Source: Paracoccaceae bacterium (GTDB lineage Bacteria; Pseudomonadota; Alphaproteobacteria; Rhodobacterales; Rhodobacteraceae). From it: a stretch of 57,160 nucleotides of DNA. Of the stretch, positions 1-8,372 are shown piece by piece. The stretch covers positions 1-57,160 of the forward strand of contig JAIOYF010000020.1 of NCBI GenBank assembly GCA_021741245.1. The letters run 5' to 3'. The notes under the pieces are model-generated. The model did no database searches. It saw only the letters and a list, made by a program, of their open reading frames with translations, and had not been told where the DNA came from. Within the stretch, counting starts at the first letter, position 1, and each line of letters opens with the position of its first letter. A program made the position numbers and the translations under genes.

Positions 1-2
1 CG

Positions 3-200
3 GTGGCAGAAAGCTTCTTCAACCTGCTCAAACGCGAACGCATCCGCCGCAGAAAGTATAAAACCCGCGAAGAGGCCCGCCAGGATGTGTTCGACTACAT
101 CGAGTTCTTCTACAACCCGCAGCGCAAACACGTTAGGAATGGCATGCTGTCACCGATTGACTTCGAACAGCAGCAAAAACTGAAGCTGCAAGGCGTCTAG
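3..200 (+). pseudogene. IS3-family transposase OrfB, C-terminal end only (cut by window edge)
   Basis: The frame is open from the window start, so the gene begins upstream. The 65 visible residues match the end of the integrase core (rve) of IS3-family OrfB: an ESFFNLLKRERI segment, then REEARQDVFDYIEFFYNPQRKH, then the SPIDFEQQ region that precedes the stop in this family. The catalytic DDE residues lie mostly upstream of the window, so whether the element is intact cannot be judged. The stop is followed within 20 nt by a sequence that looks like the IS right end. It is probably one copy of an insertion sequence inside a larger integrated element. Confidence 0.8.
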
Positions 201-219
201 GAAACTCGGGGCTATTCAT
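201..219 (-). repeat. Probable right terminal inverted repeat of the IS3-family element
   Basis: Read inward from the outside the sequence starts TGAATAGCCCCGAGTTTCC, the TGA...CCCCGAGTTTC form common at ends of IS3-family elements, and it sits directly after the transposase stop. The left repeat is outside the window, so the match and the target duplication cannot be checked. Confidence 0.55.
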
Positions 220-568
220 GGCCACTACTGGCAGGTGTTGGCGGACTACGTGGTGAACAGACGACTAGGCTAAGGCGGTTCCCCGAGGGCTTCGGTCTCC
301 GGGGGGCTTCTACTTCGCTTTTTTTATCGGTTTCCTTGGTGCCATTGGGTTCAGGGGGAAGCTGGCTGGCTAACTTTACCGGGCGCATCGGGTGTCGCGG
401 GAGGCCTTGCTTCAGCACGAACTGGGACGGTGCAATGGGGGCCGCCAACACCCCAAGATCCACCACCATGCGTTAATAGAGAACGAACGCCAAAATCCCT
501 GTTTTTAGGGGTTTTAGAAGCGGTCGGCGATCTCTGGCACACCGATCAAATTTTATGGAAAAATTTAG
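220..568. other. Intergenic stretch between IS end and primase-helicase gene
   Basis: About 350 bases without a supported gene. Near 275-330 is a GC-rich imperfect stem (CCCCGAG opposite CTCCGGGG) followed by a T-rich run, which could be a terminator of a lost upstream gene. Near 500-520 a short CCCTG...CAGGG-like region and an AT-rich run (548-568) precede the next start codon and may carry its promoter. No ribosome binding site is obvious just upstream of the ATG at 569. Confidence 0.4.
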
Positions 569-1960
569 ATGACAGTAACGAATATGAAGCCGCATGTGGT
601 GGCGGCGCAGGGCTATGACCCCGAACATCTCACCACCCTCTCCCGCGCAATGGCAAGCTGGTTCGTCAAGCTCGACAACAGCTACTACGATGTCAACGAT
701 CTGGGGCATAAACGGTCCCGGGTTGATGTTGAGCAGACGTCAGTGATCCGCTTCGCAGAGGAATTCCCGGACATCCCTCTTTGCAACCAACTGATCAGTG
801 CGGTGTTCAAGCGGACGATCCACACGCGGCATACGGTCGTCGATGAGATGATCCTGCCGTGGAATGGCCGAGAGGTCTGCCGTCCTGGTGATGCTCAGCA
901 GATCATCGTCGAGCGGGGCGTGGCAACGGTAAATGCTTGGAAAGAGCCAGCGTATCGGCGGCTTGGGTTGGTAGAGGCCGACAGCGGTGTCGCTGGCGAG
1001 TTCCTTGACGCTTTCTTCACCAGAGATGCCGAGCGGGAAATGTTCCTGAACTGGTTGGCTTGGTCGCTGCAGAACGAGGGTGATAAACCGAACTGGGCAC
1101 CGTTCCTGTACTCGGCGCGAATGGGGACTGGGAAGAGCACACTGGCATTGCTGATGGCGCGGCTGTTCGGTGAGCAGAACTCCATCACGCAGAACAATGT
1201 CGATAAGCTGACCGGACGCTTCAACATGACCCTGCTGAAAAGCAAGCTGGTGATCTGCGAGGAGGTCAATCTCCGGCCCGGTAGCGGCGATGCCAACACG
1301 TTAAAGACCTACATCACGGAGCGGACGACTGCGGCAGAGGCGAAGGGTCGAGAGACAGAGCGGGTCGAGCAGCGGGTCTGCTTGGTGCTGACGAGCAATC
1401 ACATGCCATTCTGGATCGAACCTGAGGATCGGCGCTACTACATCGTCAATGTTGATCACAATGGCTATGCACGCGGTCCAAGGGCTGCAGAGTTCTCGAC
1501 GCTGGTGCAGCGGTTGGGGGTGTGGGCTGCTGATGCTGGCAACATCGCTAGGTTTTACAACGCCCTGATGGCTCGGGAACTGCCAGCGGACTTCTCAGCC
1601 AAGACGCTGAATGTCGATGTCCACGGTACAGAGATCATGCGGCAGGTGTTTGGCAACGGTCGCGCTACCATCTTAGATCAACTTGAGGAGCTGCTAGACG
1701 GTCGCGGGCAACATGCGGTCCCGGAAGCTGATGTCATCAAGATCGTGACGGCTGACCTGAAAGGAAATATCAACAGCACCAAGCACGTCATGTCGGACCT
1801 TGGCTGGATCAAGCAGGCATTGAAGTGGGGTTCGGTCGATCATAAGCGGCAGCTTTGGGTTCGTCCGGGCTACACTGTGCAGCACGGTAAGATCTTCGGG
1901 CCAGATGGGTTTGAGCAAAATCTAGCCATCCATCTCAAGGAAGACTGGGAGATCGTGTGA
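569..1960 (+). CDS. Phage/plasmid-type primase-helicase (SF3-like, DUF5906)
   Basis: A 463-residue protein resembling the helicase part of phage and satellite primase-helicases (DUF5906/D5-like, superfamily 3). Visible motifs: Walker A GTGKST at residues 186-191, a Walker B-type LVICEEV at 227-233, motif C LTSNH at 274-278 and the arginine-rich EDRRYY at 286-291. No N-terminal primase-polymerase domain is seen, so it is a helicase-only form or one whose primase is encoded elsewhere. In related mobile elements such proteins unwind the element's own origin. It is followed in the same direction by an HNH gene whose ATG overlaps the stop as TGATG, so the two are one transcript. No integrase, repressor or origin is visible in the window. 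Confidence 0.8.
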   Translation: MTVTNMKPHVVAAQGYDPEHLTTLSRAMASWFVKLDNSYYDVNDLGHKRSRVDVEQTSVIRFAEEFPDIPLCNQLISAVFKRTIHTRHTVVDEMILPWNGREVCRPGDAQQIIVERGVATVNAWKEPAYRRLGLVEADSGVAGEFLDAFFTRDAEREMFLNWLAWSLQNEGDKPNWAPFLYSARMGTGKSTLALLMARLFGEQNSITQNNVDKLTGRFNMTLLKSKLVICEEVNLRPGSGDANTLKTYITERTTAAEAKGRETERVEQRVCLVLTSNHMPFWIEPEDRRYYIVNVDHNGYARGPRAAEFSTLVQRLGVWAADAGNIARFYNALMARELPADFSAKTLNVDVHGTEIMRQVFGNGRATILDQLEELLDGRGQHAVPEADVIKIVTADLKGNINSTKHVMSDLGWIKQALKWGSVDHKRQLWVRPGYTVQHGKIFGPDGFEQNLAIHLKEDWEIV

Positions 1961-2328
1961 TGGAAGGCTTCTGTTACGCTGACGAAAGCCAGCAATGGTT
2001 CGAGCACATCTTCGCTCATCACTTGGAGGAGGCTCGTTCGCGGGCCTTCACCTTGGTCGAAGAGGGGATGCTGGCGCAGACTGGTTGCATCGAGACGCCG
2101 ACGCTTGGGGCAAGAAAGGTCCGGTTCAGGGGTCGTCAGATGCCTGCCTATCGCTTCATCCACTGCATCCTGAACCAAGTGGTGGCGGGCTATGATGATG
2201 TCGTTCGGCATCGGTGTGATAACAGACGCTGCGTCAACCCTGATCATCTTGACCTCGGATCCCGTGGCGAAAACCTGCAGGATGAGCGGGACTTTTATGC
2301 CGACGGGGTCGACTTCGGCCTGCTCTAA
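1960..2328 (+). CDS. Small HNH-endonuclease-type protein
   Basis: The ATG at 1960 overlaps the stop of the primase-helicase (TGATG); a GTG one codon earlier is the alternative. The 122-residue protein has an HNH_3-like core in its C-terminal half: VRHRCDNRRCVNPDHL, with the conserved His, two Cys, Asn-Pro-Asp-His, then a G-R-ENLQDE tail as in phage homing or DNA-processing HNH proteins. Tight coupling to a phage-type helicase suggests it belongs to the same element. Its substrate is unknown; it may be a stand-alone homing nuclease or part of replication or packaging. Confidence 0.75.
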   Translation: MEGFCYADESQQWFEHIFAHHLEEARSRAFTLVEEGMLAQTGCIETPTLGARKVRFRGRQMPAYRFIHCILNQVVAGYDDVVRHRCDNRRCVNPDHLDLGSRGENLQDERDFYADGVDFGLL

Positions 2329-2457
2329 AGTTCGTTCCACTGTCCCCGGTCAACGCGGTTTCGCGTAACCCTACTGGGGCATTCCGTGGGGCAACGGCAG
2401 CCGCCTGCGAACAACAGGCTCTATGGAACGTTTGACGCCACGAACAACGTGAGTGGC

Positions 2458-2532
2458 TGGCTGGGGTGCTAGGATTCGAACCTAGGTATGTCGGTACCAA
2501 AAACCGATGCCTTACCACTTGGCGACACCCCA
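2458..2532 (-). tRNA. tRNA-Gln (anticodon TTG), CCA encoded
   Basis: On the minus strand the sequence folds as a full cloverleaf: acceptor TGGGGTG/CACCCCA, anticodon stem TCGGT/ACCGA around loop TTTTGGT (anticodon TTG), T arm CTAGG TTCGAAT CCTAG, discriminator G and an encoded CCA at 2458-2460. It is close to Escherichia coli tRNA-Gln(UUG). Its 3' end faces the mobile-element genes at 0-2.3 kb, the usual side for integration at a tRNA. It rules out any upstream start for the + strand gene at 2635 that would overlap it. Confidence 0.95.
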
Positions 2533-2634
2533 ACTGTGGGGCGGTATTTAGCGAAGGGCGTTTGGGGGTGCAAGGGGCCATTTGCGAAAAATGCAGCCAT
2601 GGACGTAAGTTGTTTGAACAGGTATGCGAATGGC

Positions 2635-3819
2635 ATGGAACAACGTGATGTCATTGTACTGGGGGCGGGGGCGGCCGGGCTTTTTGCCGGGATCGAAGCC
2701 GCGCGGCGCGGCCGTCGTGTCTTGGTGATTGATCATGCCAAGGCTCCGGGGGAGAAAATCCGAATCTCGGGCGGCGGGCGTTGCAACTTCACCAACCTTG
2801 GCATCGCGCCCGACAGGTTCTTGTCCAAGAACCCGCGCTTCGCGCTGTCGGCGCTTAAACGCTATACCCAGTGGGATTTTATCGCCCGTATGGATGCGGC
2901 GGGAATCGCCTGGCATGAAAAGACTTTGGGGCAGTTGTTTTGTGATGGTCCGGCAACGCAGGTCGTGGACATGCTGCTGCGGGACCTTGCCGCTGCGGGT
3001 GGTGAGTTGTGGCTGGGCTGCGCCATCCAAGGGGTAAAGGCGCGGACCACGGGGCCCGGGTATGAGGTGGAAACCCAGCGTGGCATTCTGCGTGCGGCCT
3101 CGGTGATTGTGGCTACGGGGGGCAAATCCATCCCCAAGATGGGTGCCACAGGCTTTGGCTACCGCCTGGCCGAGGAGTTTGGCCTGCCCTTGGTGGAAAC
3201 CCGGCCAGCCCTTGTGCCGCTGACCTTTGCCGAACAGGAATTGGTCTGGATGAAGCCGCTTGCCGGTGTCGCGGTTGAGGGGCGGGTCAGCCATGGCCGC
3301 CACAGCTTTGACGAGGCAATGTTGTTCACCCATCGGGGGCTTTCGGGGCCTGCGGTCTTGCAAATCTCAAGCTTTTGGCGCGAGGGCGATCCCGTGACGC
3401 TTGACCTGAGCCACGGGCGTGATCTGGCGGCCGCGTTGCGGCAGGCCAAGGTGGAGTTTCCCAAAATCGCCCTGCGCACGGCCCTTGGGCGGCTGGTGCC
3501 CGAACGTCTGGCGCGGTATTTCGAGCAGGCCTTCGGGGCCGAAACCGCCATAGGAACGCTGCCCAATCCCTTGCTGGATCAGATCGCCGCACAGATGCGG
3601 TCATGGCGTCTTATGCCCGTCGGGTCCGAAGGGTATCGCACGGCCGAAGTCACCCTTGGCGGCGTCGATACCGATGCGCTGGATGCCAAGACCATGCAGG
3701 CCAAGGCCCACCCCGGCCTGTATTTCATTGGTGAGGTTGTTGACGTAACCGGATGGCTTGGCGGGTATAATTTCCAATGGGCATGGTCATCGGGCTGGGC
3801 CGCAGGGCAGGTGGCCTAA
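2635..3819 (+). CDS. NAD(P)/FAD-dependent oxidoreductase, BaiN/HI0933 family
   Basis: A 394-residue flavoprotein. The ATG at 2635 puts the dinucleotide-binding motif GAGAAG at residues 10-15. Longer frames from 2488 would overlap the tRNA-Gln and are rejected. The family mark K-I-R-I-SGGGRCNFTN follows near residue 40, and a C-terminal ITxWLGGYN-type motif (VTGWLGGYNFQWAWSSG) ends the protein, both diagnostic for the HI0933/BaiN-like flavoproteins (TIGR00275). Members reduce unsaturated substrates (bile-acid dehydrogenation products in gut bacteria), but the substrate here is unknown. It is a single gene, convergent with kpsE, with a hairpin between. Confidence 0.9.
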   Translation: MEQRDVIVLGAGAAGLFAGIEAARRGRRVLVIDHAKAPGEKIRISGGGRCNFTNLGIAPDRFLSKNPRFALSALKRYTQWDFIARMDAAGIAWHEKTLGQLFCDGPATQVVDMLLRDLAAAGGELWLGCAIQGVKARTTGPGYEVETQRGILRAASVIVATGGKSIPKMGATGFGYRLAEEFGLPLVETRPALVPLTFAEQELVWMKPLAGVAVEGRVSHGRHSFDEAMLFTHRGLSGPAVLQISSFWREGDPVTLDLSHGRDLAAALRQAKVEFPKIALRTALGRLVPERLARYFEQAFGAETAIGTLPNPLLDQIAAQMRSWRLMPVGSEGYRTAEVTLGGVDTDALDAKTMQAKAHPGLYFIGEVVDVTGWLGGYNFQWAWSSGWAAGQVA

Positions 3820-3825
3820 GGTCAA

Positions 3826-3848
3826 TCCCGCCCCGGCAAGGGGCGGGA
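3826..3848. terminator. GC-rich hairpin between convergent genes
   Basis: A perfect 9-bp stem TCCCGCCCC / GGGGCGGGA with a 5-nt loop lies between the flavoprotein stop and the kpsE stop. No proper T-tract follows on either strand, so it is a weak or factor-assisted terminator, or an mRNA-end stabiliser. Confidence 0.45.
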
Positions 3849-3858
3849 AAAAGCCAGA

Positions 3859-5577
3859 TCAGGCGCTGACCTGTTCGCGCAAGATGGCAGCAGTCATCGA
3901 GATCATCAGGTAGATCCCGGCAAAAATCAGCATCGCCACAAGCGTGTTTTCAAACGCCCGCGGATAGGTTGCCTCATCAGGCGGGATTGGGCTGACTGAC
4001 AGCGACAGATAGCGCACCTGACGGTTCGCTTCGGTTCGGGCCATTTCCATAGATTGCAGAGATTGCGCCAAAAGCAGTTGGCGGGTCTGAACATCGGCTT
4101 GCGCCACCAGCAATTCGGATTGCACCTGCGCCAGCGACTGCCCGCCGTTCTGTCCTTCGGTCAGGCGGCTGCGCAGAATGGCGATCTCACTCTCCAGCGT
4201 GCCGATCCGGCGGATCAGCGGATCCATCCGGGCCTGATTCGGGCGGGCGTTCGATTCCATCTGTGCAAGGCTTAGCCGGTCCTGACTCAGCTGGGTTTCC
4301 AACTGTCCGATCTGGGCGCTGATCAGGCTCACCTCGACCTCCGAGGACAGAACCTTGAATTTTTCTTGCAGTTCAACGACCTTGCGTTGTGCCGATAGCA
4401 TCGTGGCCTCGGCCTCCTGAAAGGATTCGCGTGCCCCACTCATCTGATCTCCGCGCAGACGTTGGGTCAGGTGATCGACCTGCTCTTCCGCATAGCGGAT
4501 CAGCGCCTCCGAGAATTTGGCCGACAACTCCGGATCGGCGGCAATGACCTCCATCTTGATGATGCCTTCGGTCGGATCATATGCGATTTTGACGTTGCGC
4601 TTATAAAGGCGGTAGGTGGCCTCGGTCGTTGCATCGGATTCCAACCGTTGGATCGGGTCGATCTTGGCGTCTGCGAAATGCTGTTTGAAGCCAAGGTCCT
4701 TGTCCAGGCGCAGCATGGCATCACGCGATTGCAGATAACCCTGAACGGCGATCGAATCCTGCGATGTGGCGAACTGGGTGCCTTTCAGCAGACCGCCCAA
4801 GCCTCCGGGCGCCGCAGCCTCGGCTTGTTGGATCACGAATTCGGTGCGGGTCGCATAGAGCGGGGTCGCGGCGAAATAATAATACCAGCCGGCCAAAAGC
4901 GTCGGCAGCAGCACGAAAAATGCAAGCCGCGCCATCAAAAGCGCGGAGCGGCGACGGCGCCTGCGGGCGATGTCGCGCTGAATTTTCTGGATGTCGCTGA
5001 TGTGGCTTTGTTCCGCCCGCACTTCGGTTGAGGGCACCTGAATGGGTTTGATCGTCTGCGGCAGTTGCACACCATCGCCCCGCGCAGGCACGGTCAGCGC
5101 CGTGGATTGAGGGTCGTTTTGGCCATCTTCTGGTGTGATCAGTTCAAGGATCGTGCCCTTTTGGAACGGATTGATGCCCGCTGCCCGCAGCAGGCGGACG
5201 GCATCGAAATCTGATGTGGCGGGCAAGCCGTGTTTCTGGGCCATCCGCCGGGCTAGGCGCAATTGCCGACCGGTCAGACCCTCTTTGCGAATCTGCTCCA
5301 GATCAAGTGCCGCTGTATCGCGGTTTGGCTGCGGAACGCTCGCGTCCATCATCGCCACGATCTGATCCTTTGCCGTTGGAAACGGCGCGCTGCCAAAGCC
5401 GTCATCCTCCACCGGGACTTGTGTGTTGGCTGCGGGCCGGTTTGCAGGGGCCCGTGGCGAACCGATTGTATTGGCAGGCGTTGGTCGCGGCGTTGGAGGC
5501 GACATCGCAATTGCCGCCGCAGCGGGTGCCACGGGGTCCGGCCGACGCAGATTGTACCGCTTAGCTTTGAGCTTCAT
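3859..5577 (-). CDS. Capsule/polysaccharide export inner-membrane protein (KpsE/CtrB/Wzz-like)
   Basis: A 572-residue polysaccharide co-polymerase. Order: a Pro/Ala-rich cytoplasmic N-terminal part, a basic segment (LTGRQLRLARRMAQKHGL), a Wzz-like transmembrane helix (LAFFVLLPTLLAGWYYYFA), a periplasmic region with long coiled coils, and a second helix at the C-terminus (LVAMLIFAGIYLMISM). Such proteins span the periplasm and connect the ABC exporter to the outer-membrane channel. The N-terminal extension of about 200 residues makes it longer than enterobacterial KpsE (about 380). The start is ATG 5577 (MKLKAKRYN; ATG 5583 also possible); a frame open further upstream only shadows kpsT. It overlaps kpsT by 17 nt, so translation is coupled. 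Confidence 0.85.
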   Translation of the reverse strand: MKLKAKRYNLRRPDPVAPAAAAIAMSPPTPRPTPANTIGSPRAPANRPAANTQVPVEDDGFGSAPFPTAKDQIVAMMDASVPQPNRDTAALDLEQIRKEGLTGRQLRLARRMAQKHGLPATSDFDAVRLLRAAGINPFQKGTILELITPEDGQNDPQSTALTVPARGDGVQLPQTIKPIQVPSTEVRAEQSHISDIQKIQRDIARRRRRRSALLMARLAFFVLLPTLLAGWYYYFAATPLYATRTEFVIQQAEAAAPGGLGGLLKGTQFATSQDSIAVQGYLQSRDAMLRLDKDLGFKQHFADAKIDPIQRLESDATTEATYRLYKRNVKIAYDPTEGIIKMEVIAADPELSAKFSEALIRYAEEQVDHLTQRLRGDQMSGARESFQEAEATMLSAQRKVVELQEKFKVLSSEVEVSLISAQIGQLETQLSQDRLSLAQMESNARPNQARMDPLIRRIGTLESEIAILRSRLTEGQNGGQSLAQVQSELLVAQADVQTRQLLLAQSLQSMEMARTEANRQVRYLSLSVSPIPPDEATYPRAFENTLVAMLIFAGIYLMISMTAAILREQVSA

Positions 5578-6220
5578 AGTCATAGAGCCGTTTCGCCTCA
5601 TCCAAGGAATCGAACATGTACAACTGGCCGTTGCGCAAAACGGCGGCCTGTTTGCAGAATTTTTCGAGTGTTTGTGCCTGATGGCTGACCACCACGACGG
5701 TTGCATTGCCCAACCGTTCGCGAAGGATCTTGCCGGCCTTGCGGTTGAATTCCACGTCGGTGGTTGAAGGCATCCCCTCATCAATCAGATAGATGTCGAA
5801 TTCGAGCGCCAGCATCAGGGAAAATGAGAACCGCGAGCGCATGCCCGCGCTATAGGTGCCGATGGGCATATCGAAATATTCTTCGATCCCGCACAGCCAG
5901 CGGCAAAAGCTTTCGACATAATCCGGGTCAAGGCCATAAAGCCGCGCGATATAGCGGGCATTTTCGGTGGCGGTGTGTCTGGCGATGACGCCGCCCATAA
6001 AGCCAAGCGGAAAGGATATCCTGCTGGTGCGTGTGACCGAGCCTTCGTCGGGTTTTTCCAACCCGGCCATCATGTTGATGATGGTCGTTTTGCCCGTTCC
6101 ATTGGGGGCCAGAATTCCGAGGGAATTGCCGATCTCAACCCGAAAAGACGCGCGATCAAGGATGACCTTGCGCTGCGTTCCCGTCCAGAAGGACTTTGAA
6201 ACCTGGTCGAACTCGATCAT
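5561..6220 (-). CDS. Polysaccharide ABC exporter ATP-binding protein (KpsT-like)
   Basis: A 219-residue ATPase of the capsule/teichoic-acid exporter branch. Walker A is APNGTGKTT (residues 38-46), with Ala where most have Gly. The signature is YSAGM rather than LSGGQ, as usual for KpsT, and Walker B is YLIDEG. The start MIEFDQVSKSF at 6220 is preceded by AAAGGGGG at good distance; an ATG seven codons earlier lacks this. It powers export of a glycolipid-anchored polysaccharide together with a KpsM-type permease, which is not present next to it: upstream is a 219-bp gap and then nhaA. The gene is coupled to kpsE by overlap. Confidence 0.88.
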   Translation of the reverse strand: MIEFDQVSKSFWTGTQRKVILDRASFRVEIGNSLGILAPNGTGKTTIINMMAGLEKPDEGSVTRTSRISFPLGFMGGVIARHTATENARYIARLYGLDPDYVESFCRWLCGIEEYFDMPIGTYSAGMRSRFSFSLMLALEFDIYLIDEGMPSTTDVEFNRKAGKILRERLGNATVVVVSHQAQTLEKFCKQAAVLRNGQLYMFDSLDEAKRLYDYEAQS

Positions 6221-6439
6221 CACGTGCCCCCTTTGGGCCAAGACTTTTGCCTGAACCTGACCCGCCGCGAATGCCTTGCACCGCTTTATCAGCTACGGGT
6301 TAACGTCACCTTGCAGGCCACTTTGCAAAAGCCGTACCAATGGACGTGTCCTATAGCCCCTTTAGGGCATCATTATGTCTGAGGATAAGGGGGTTTGACA
6401 ATGGCCCATACATTTTGCCAGAGCCAAATGCCGCAGGTG

Positions 6440-7654
6440 TTATTTCCGGCGCAACATCGGGCCAACCAGCAAGGCCAAGGCCCCAATCCCCAAGGAAATC
6501 GCAAGCCCGAGGCGCGCGGCCTCTTGCATGCCGCCACCGGGAAGGGCGGTAGAGATGGTCAGCACAGGCACCGTGAACCCCATTCCCGAGATCAACGCGA
6601 CAAGGACCAAATCCACGGGACGCACCCCTTGGGGCAAAGCAAAGCGCAAAAGACGTGCCGCACAGGCCGCGCCGAGCAAGACCCCCAAGGGTTTTCCGAC
6701 CCAGAACGCGGCAAGAACTGTTAGGGATGTCGGCGCAAAGGCCTGCAGGTCGATGCCGCCACTGGTCAAACCGAACAAAAACAAGATCGCGGCGATGGGT
6801 TTCACCAGCAGATGGGCCAAGCGGTTCAGTGGATCTTGCAAGAACTCTTCCGCCTCGGCGAAAAGACCAAAGGCACGATCCGCATGGGGTATGGCCGGGA
6901 TCAGCGGCAACAGGCCAAGCGCACCCGGCAGCCCCGCCAGAACAACGCCTGCCCAACACAAGGCACCCGCCACCATATAGGGCCACAGGGCAAAGGCCCG
7001 CAGATGTTGACGCTCTGACTTTCCCGGCCGCGCCAAGCGACCGAACAGCAGCCAGACCCCCCCGACAGCCAAGGCGCTGAGCAAGAGCCAGCTTAGCCGC
7101 AAGCCACCTTGCGGAAAGGCAAGGCCAAGCACCAAAAGCCCGGCAATATCATTGGCGATGGTGATCAACAGCAAGAGGTGCAGGGCAGGATGTGACGGCC
7201 CGAACACCCGCCTGCCGATCAGATAGCACAGCACCACATCTGACCCGATGGGAACGGCCCAGCCATCCCCGGAGCTGGCCTCCAGCGCCGTTTCGATCCA
7301 GCTGCCCGTGACCAGCCAAACCGCCACGGCCCCAAGCCAGCCGCCCAGCATCGCGCCCAGTGGCAAACCCGCACGGCGTCCCGAAAGCGCGCCCCGCCGC
7401 AGCATCAGAGATTCCCACAACTCTTTGCCAATAAACAACAAAAACAGCGCCATAAGACCTTGGGAAACGACACTTACCGGGGTCAGGGGCAGGGGTTCCG
7501 AGACGATCCAAAGCGGCAGGGGGAACTCTGCCAGCCGCATTTCCATCGTGTCGTAATAGGTGGCGGGCGAGACGTTTAGCCACAGCGTAGCCGCCCCTAT
7601 TCCCCCCAAAAGGGCCCATGCAAAATGGCGGACAAAGGGCGAAACGCGGTACAT
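6440..7654 (-). CDS. nhaA: Na+/H+ antiporter, NhaA family
   Basis: A 404-residue integral membrane protein with about 12 predicted helices. NhaA marks: PIGSDVVLCYLIGRRVFG (the family's TDIAFALGVL region), a helix containing ITIANDIAG, FWVGKPLGV with the conserved Lys of helix X, and SGMGFTVPVL near the end. It would exchange external protons for cytosolic sodium. In Escherichia coli the two central aspartates form DD; here the first is Asn (N168-D169), a notable change. It is divergent from the glycosylase-like gene at 7767. No NhaR-type regulator is adjacent. Confidence 0.88.
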   Translation of the reverse strand: MYRVSPFVRHFAWALLGGIGAATLWLNVSPATYYDTMEMRLAEFPLPLWIVSEPLPLTPVSVVSQGLMALFLLFIGKELWESLMLRRGALSGRRAGLPLGAMLGGWLGAVAVWLVTGSWIETALEASSGDGWAVPIGSDVVLCYLIGRRVFGPSHPALHLLLLITIANDIAGLLVLGLAFPQGGLRLSWLLLSALAVGGVWLLFGRLARPGKSERQHLRAFALWPYMVAGALCWAGVVLAGLPGALGLLPLIPAIPHADRAFGLFAEAEEFLQDPLNRLAHLLVKPIAAILFLFGLTSGGIDLQAFAPTSLTVLAAFWVGKPLGVLLGAACAARLLRFALPQGVRPVDLVLVALISGMGFTVPVLTISTALPGGGMQEAARLGLAISLGIGALALLVGPMLRRK

Positions 7655-7766
7655 GGCAGTGTCCGGTGTTCGGGATTGGATGCATTGCTCTATCGCCCCC
7701 CAACAGCGGCTTCAATGGGCCGGGGGCGATTGCGCAAATGTGTTGCCAGATGGCATAAGACCCGGC

Positions 7767-8372
7767 ATGGATCCCGATAGTCCCCTGCATGAACGCCTGT
7801 CCGCCTGCCGCCATTGCACGGAGCGCTTTGCCATGACTGCGACCGCCCATGCGCCAAGGCCCGTGGTCTGGTTTTCCCCCACCGCACGGCTGCTGATTGC
7901 AGGGCAGGCCCCGGGCGCGCGGGTGCATGCCTCGGGCAAGCCCTTTACCGACCCGTCGGGGGATCGCTTGCGCGACTGGCTGGGGCTGGATGAGGCGGGG
8001 TTTTACGATCAAACGCGGGTGGCCATCGTGCCTATGGCGTTTTGTTTTCCCGGCTATGATGCCAAGGGGGCAGACCTGCCACCGCCCGCGATTTGCGCGC
8101 AGCTGTGGCGGGGGCAGGTTTTGGCGAGCCTGCCCAAGATTCGGTTGACCGTGCTGGTAGGGGCGGCGGCCATGCGTTGGCATCTGGGCCAAAAGCGGCA
8201 ATCCGTGGTGCAAACCGTGGCCGATTGGCGCGGGCTGGCGGCGCGCGGCATCTTTCCCTTGCCCCATCCCTCGTGGCGCAATACGGCGTGGATCAAACGC
8301 AATCCATGGGTCACGGATGAGGTTTTGCCTGCGCTGCGCGCCCGCGTGACATCCGTGATGGAGGAAGTATGA
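7767..8372 (+). CDS. Uracil-DNA glycosylase family protein
   Basis: A 201-residue protein starting MDPDSPLHERLSACRHC at ATG 7767; frames open further upstream cross the nhaA promoter area. It carries the UDG-superfamily fold marks: LIAGQAPGARVHASGKPFTDPSGDRLRDWLG (the GxAPG-type active-site loop and the DPSGDRL segment), and the C-terminal LPHPSWRN motif with the conserved His. It may excise uracil from DNA or be one of the less characterised UDG-like proteins; the two N-terminal cysteines (CRHC) could bind a metal or FeS cluster, but the usual four-Cys set is not obvious. Its stop overlaps the next gene (ATGA). Confidence 0.75.
   Translation: MDPDSPLHERLSACRHCTERFAMTATAHAPRPVVWFSPTARLLIAGQAPGARVHASGKPFTDPSGDRLRDWLGLDEAGFYDQTRVAIVPMAFCFPGYDAKGADLPPPAICAQLWRGQVLASLPKIRLTVLVGAAAMRWHLGQKRQSVVQTVADWRGLAARGIFPLPHPSWRNTAWIKRNPWVTDEVLPALRARVTSVMEEV

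Noticed and set aside
2488-2634. Longer N-terminus for the BaiN-type flavoprotein
   Set aside because: It would overlap the tRNA-Gln gene, and the FAD motif sits correctly when the start is at 2635.
3826-3848. Strong terminator for the flavoprotein gene
   Set aside because: The stem is perfect but followed by A-rich rather than T-rich sequence on the plus strand, so only a weak terminator call is kept.
5578-5784. 69-codon upstream extension of KpsE
   Set aside because: It runs inside kpsT in another frame and has the composition of a shadow.
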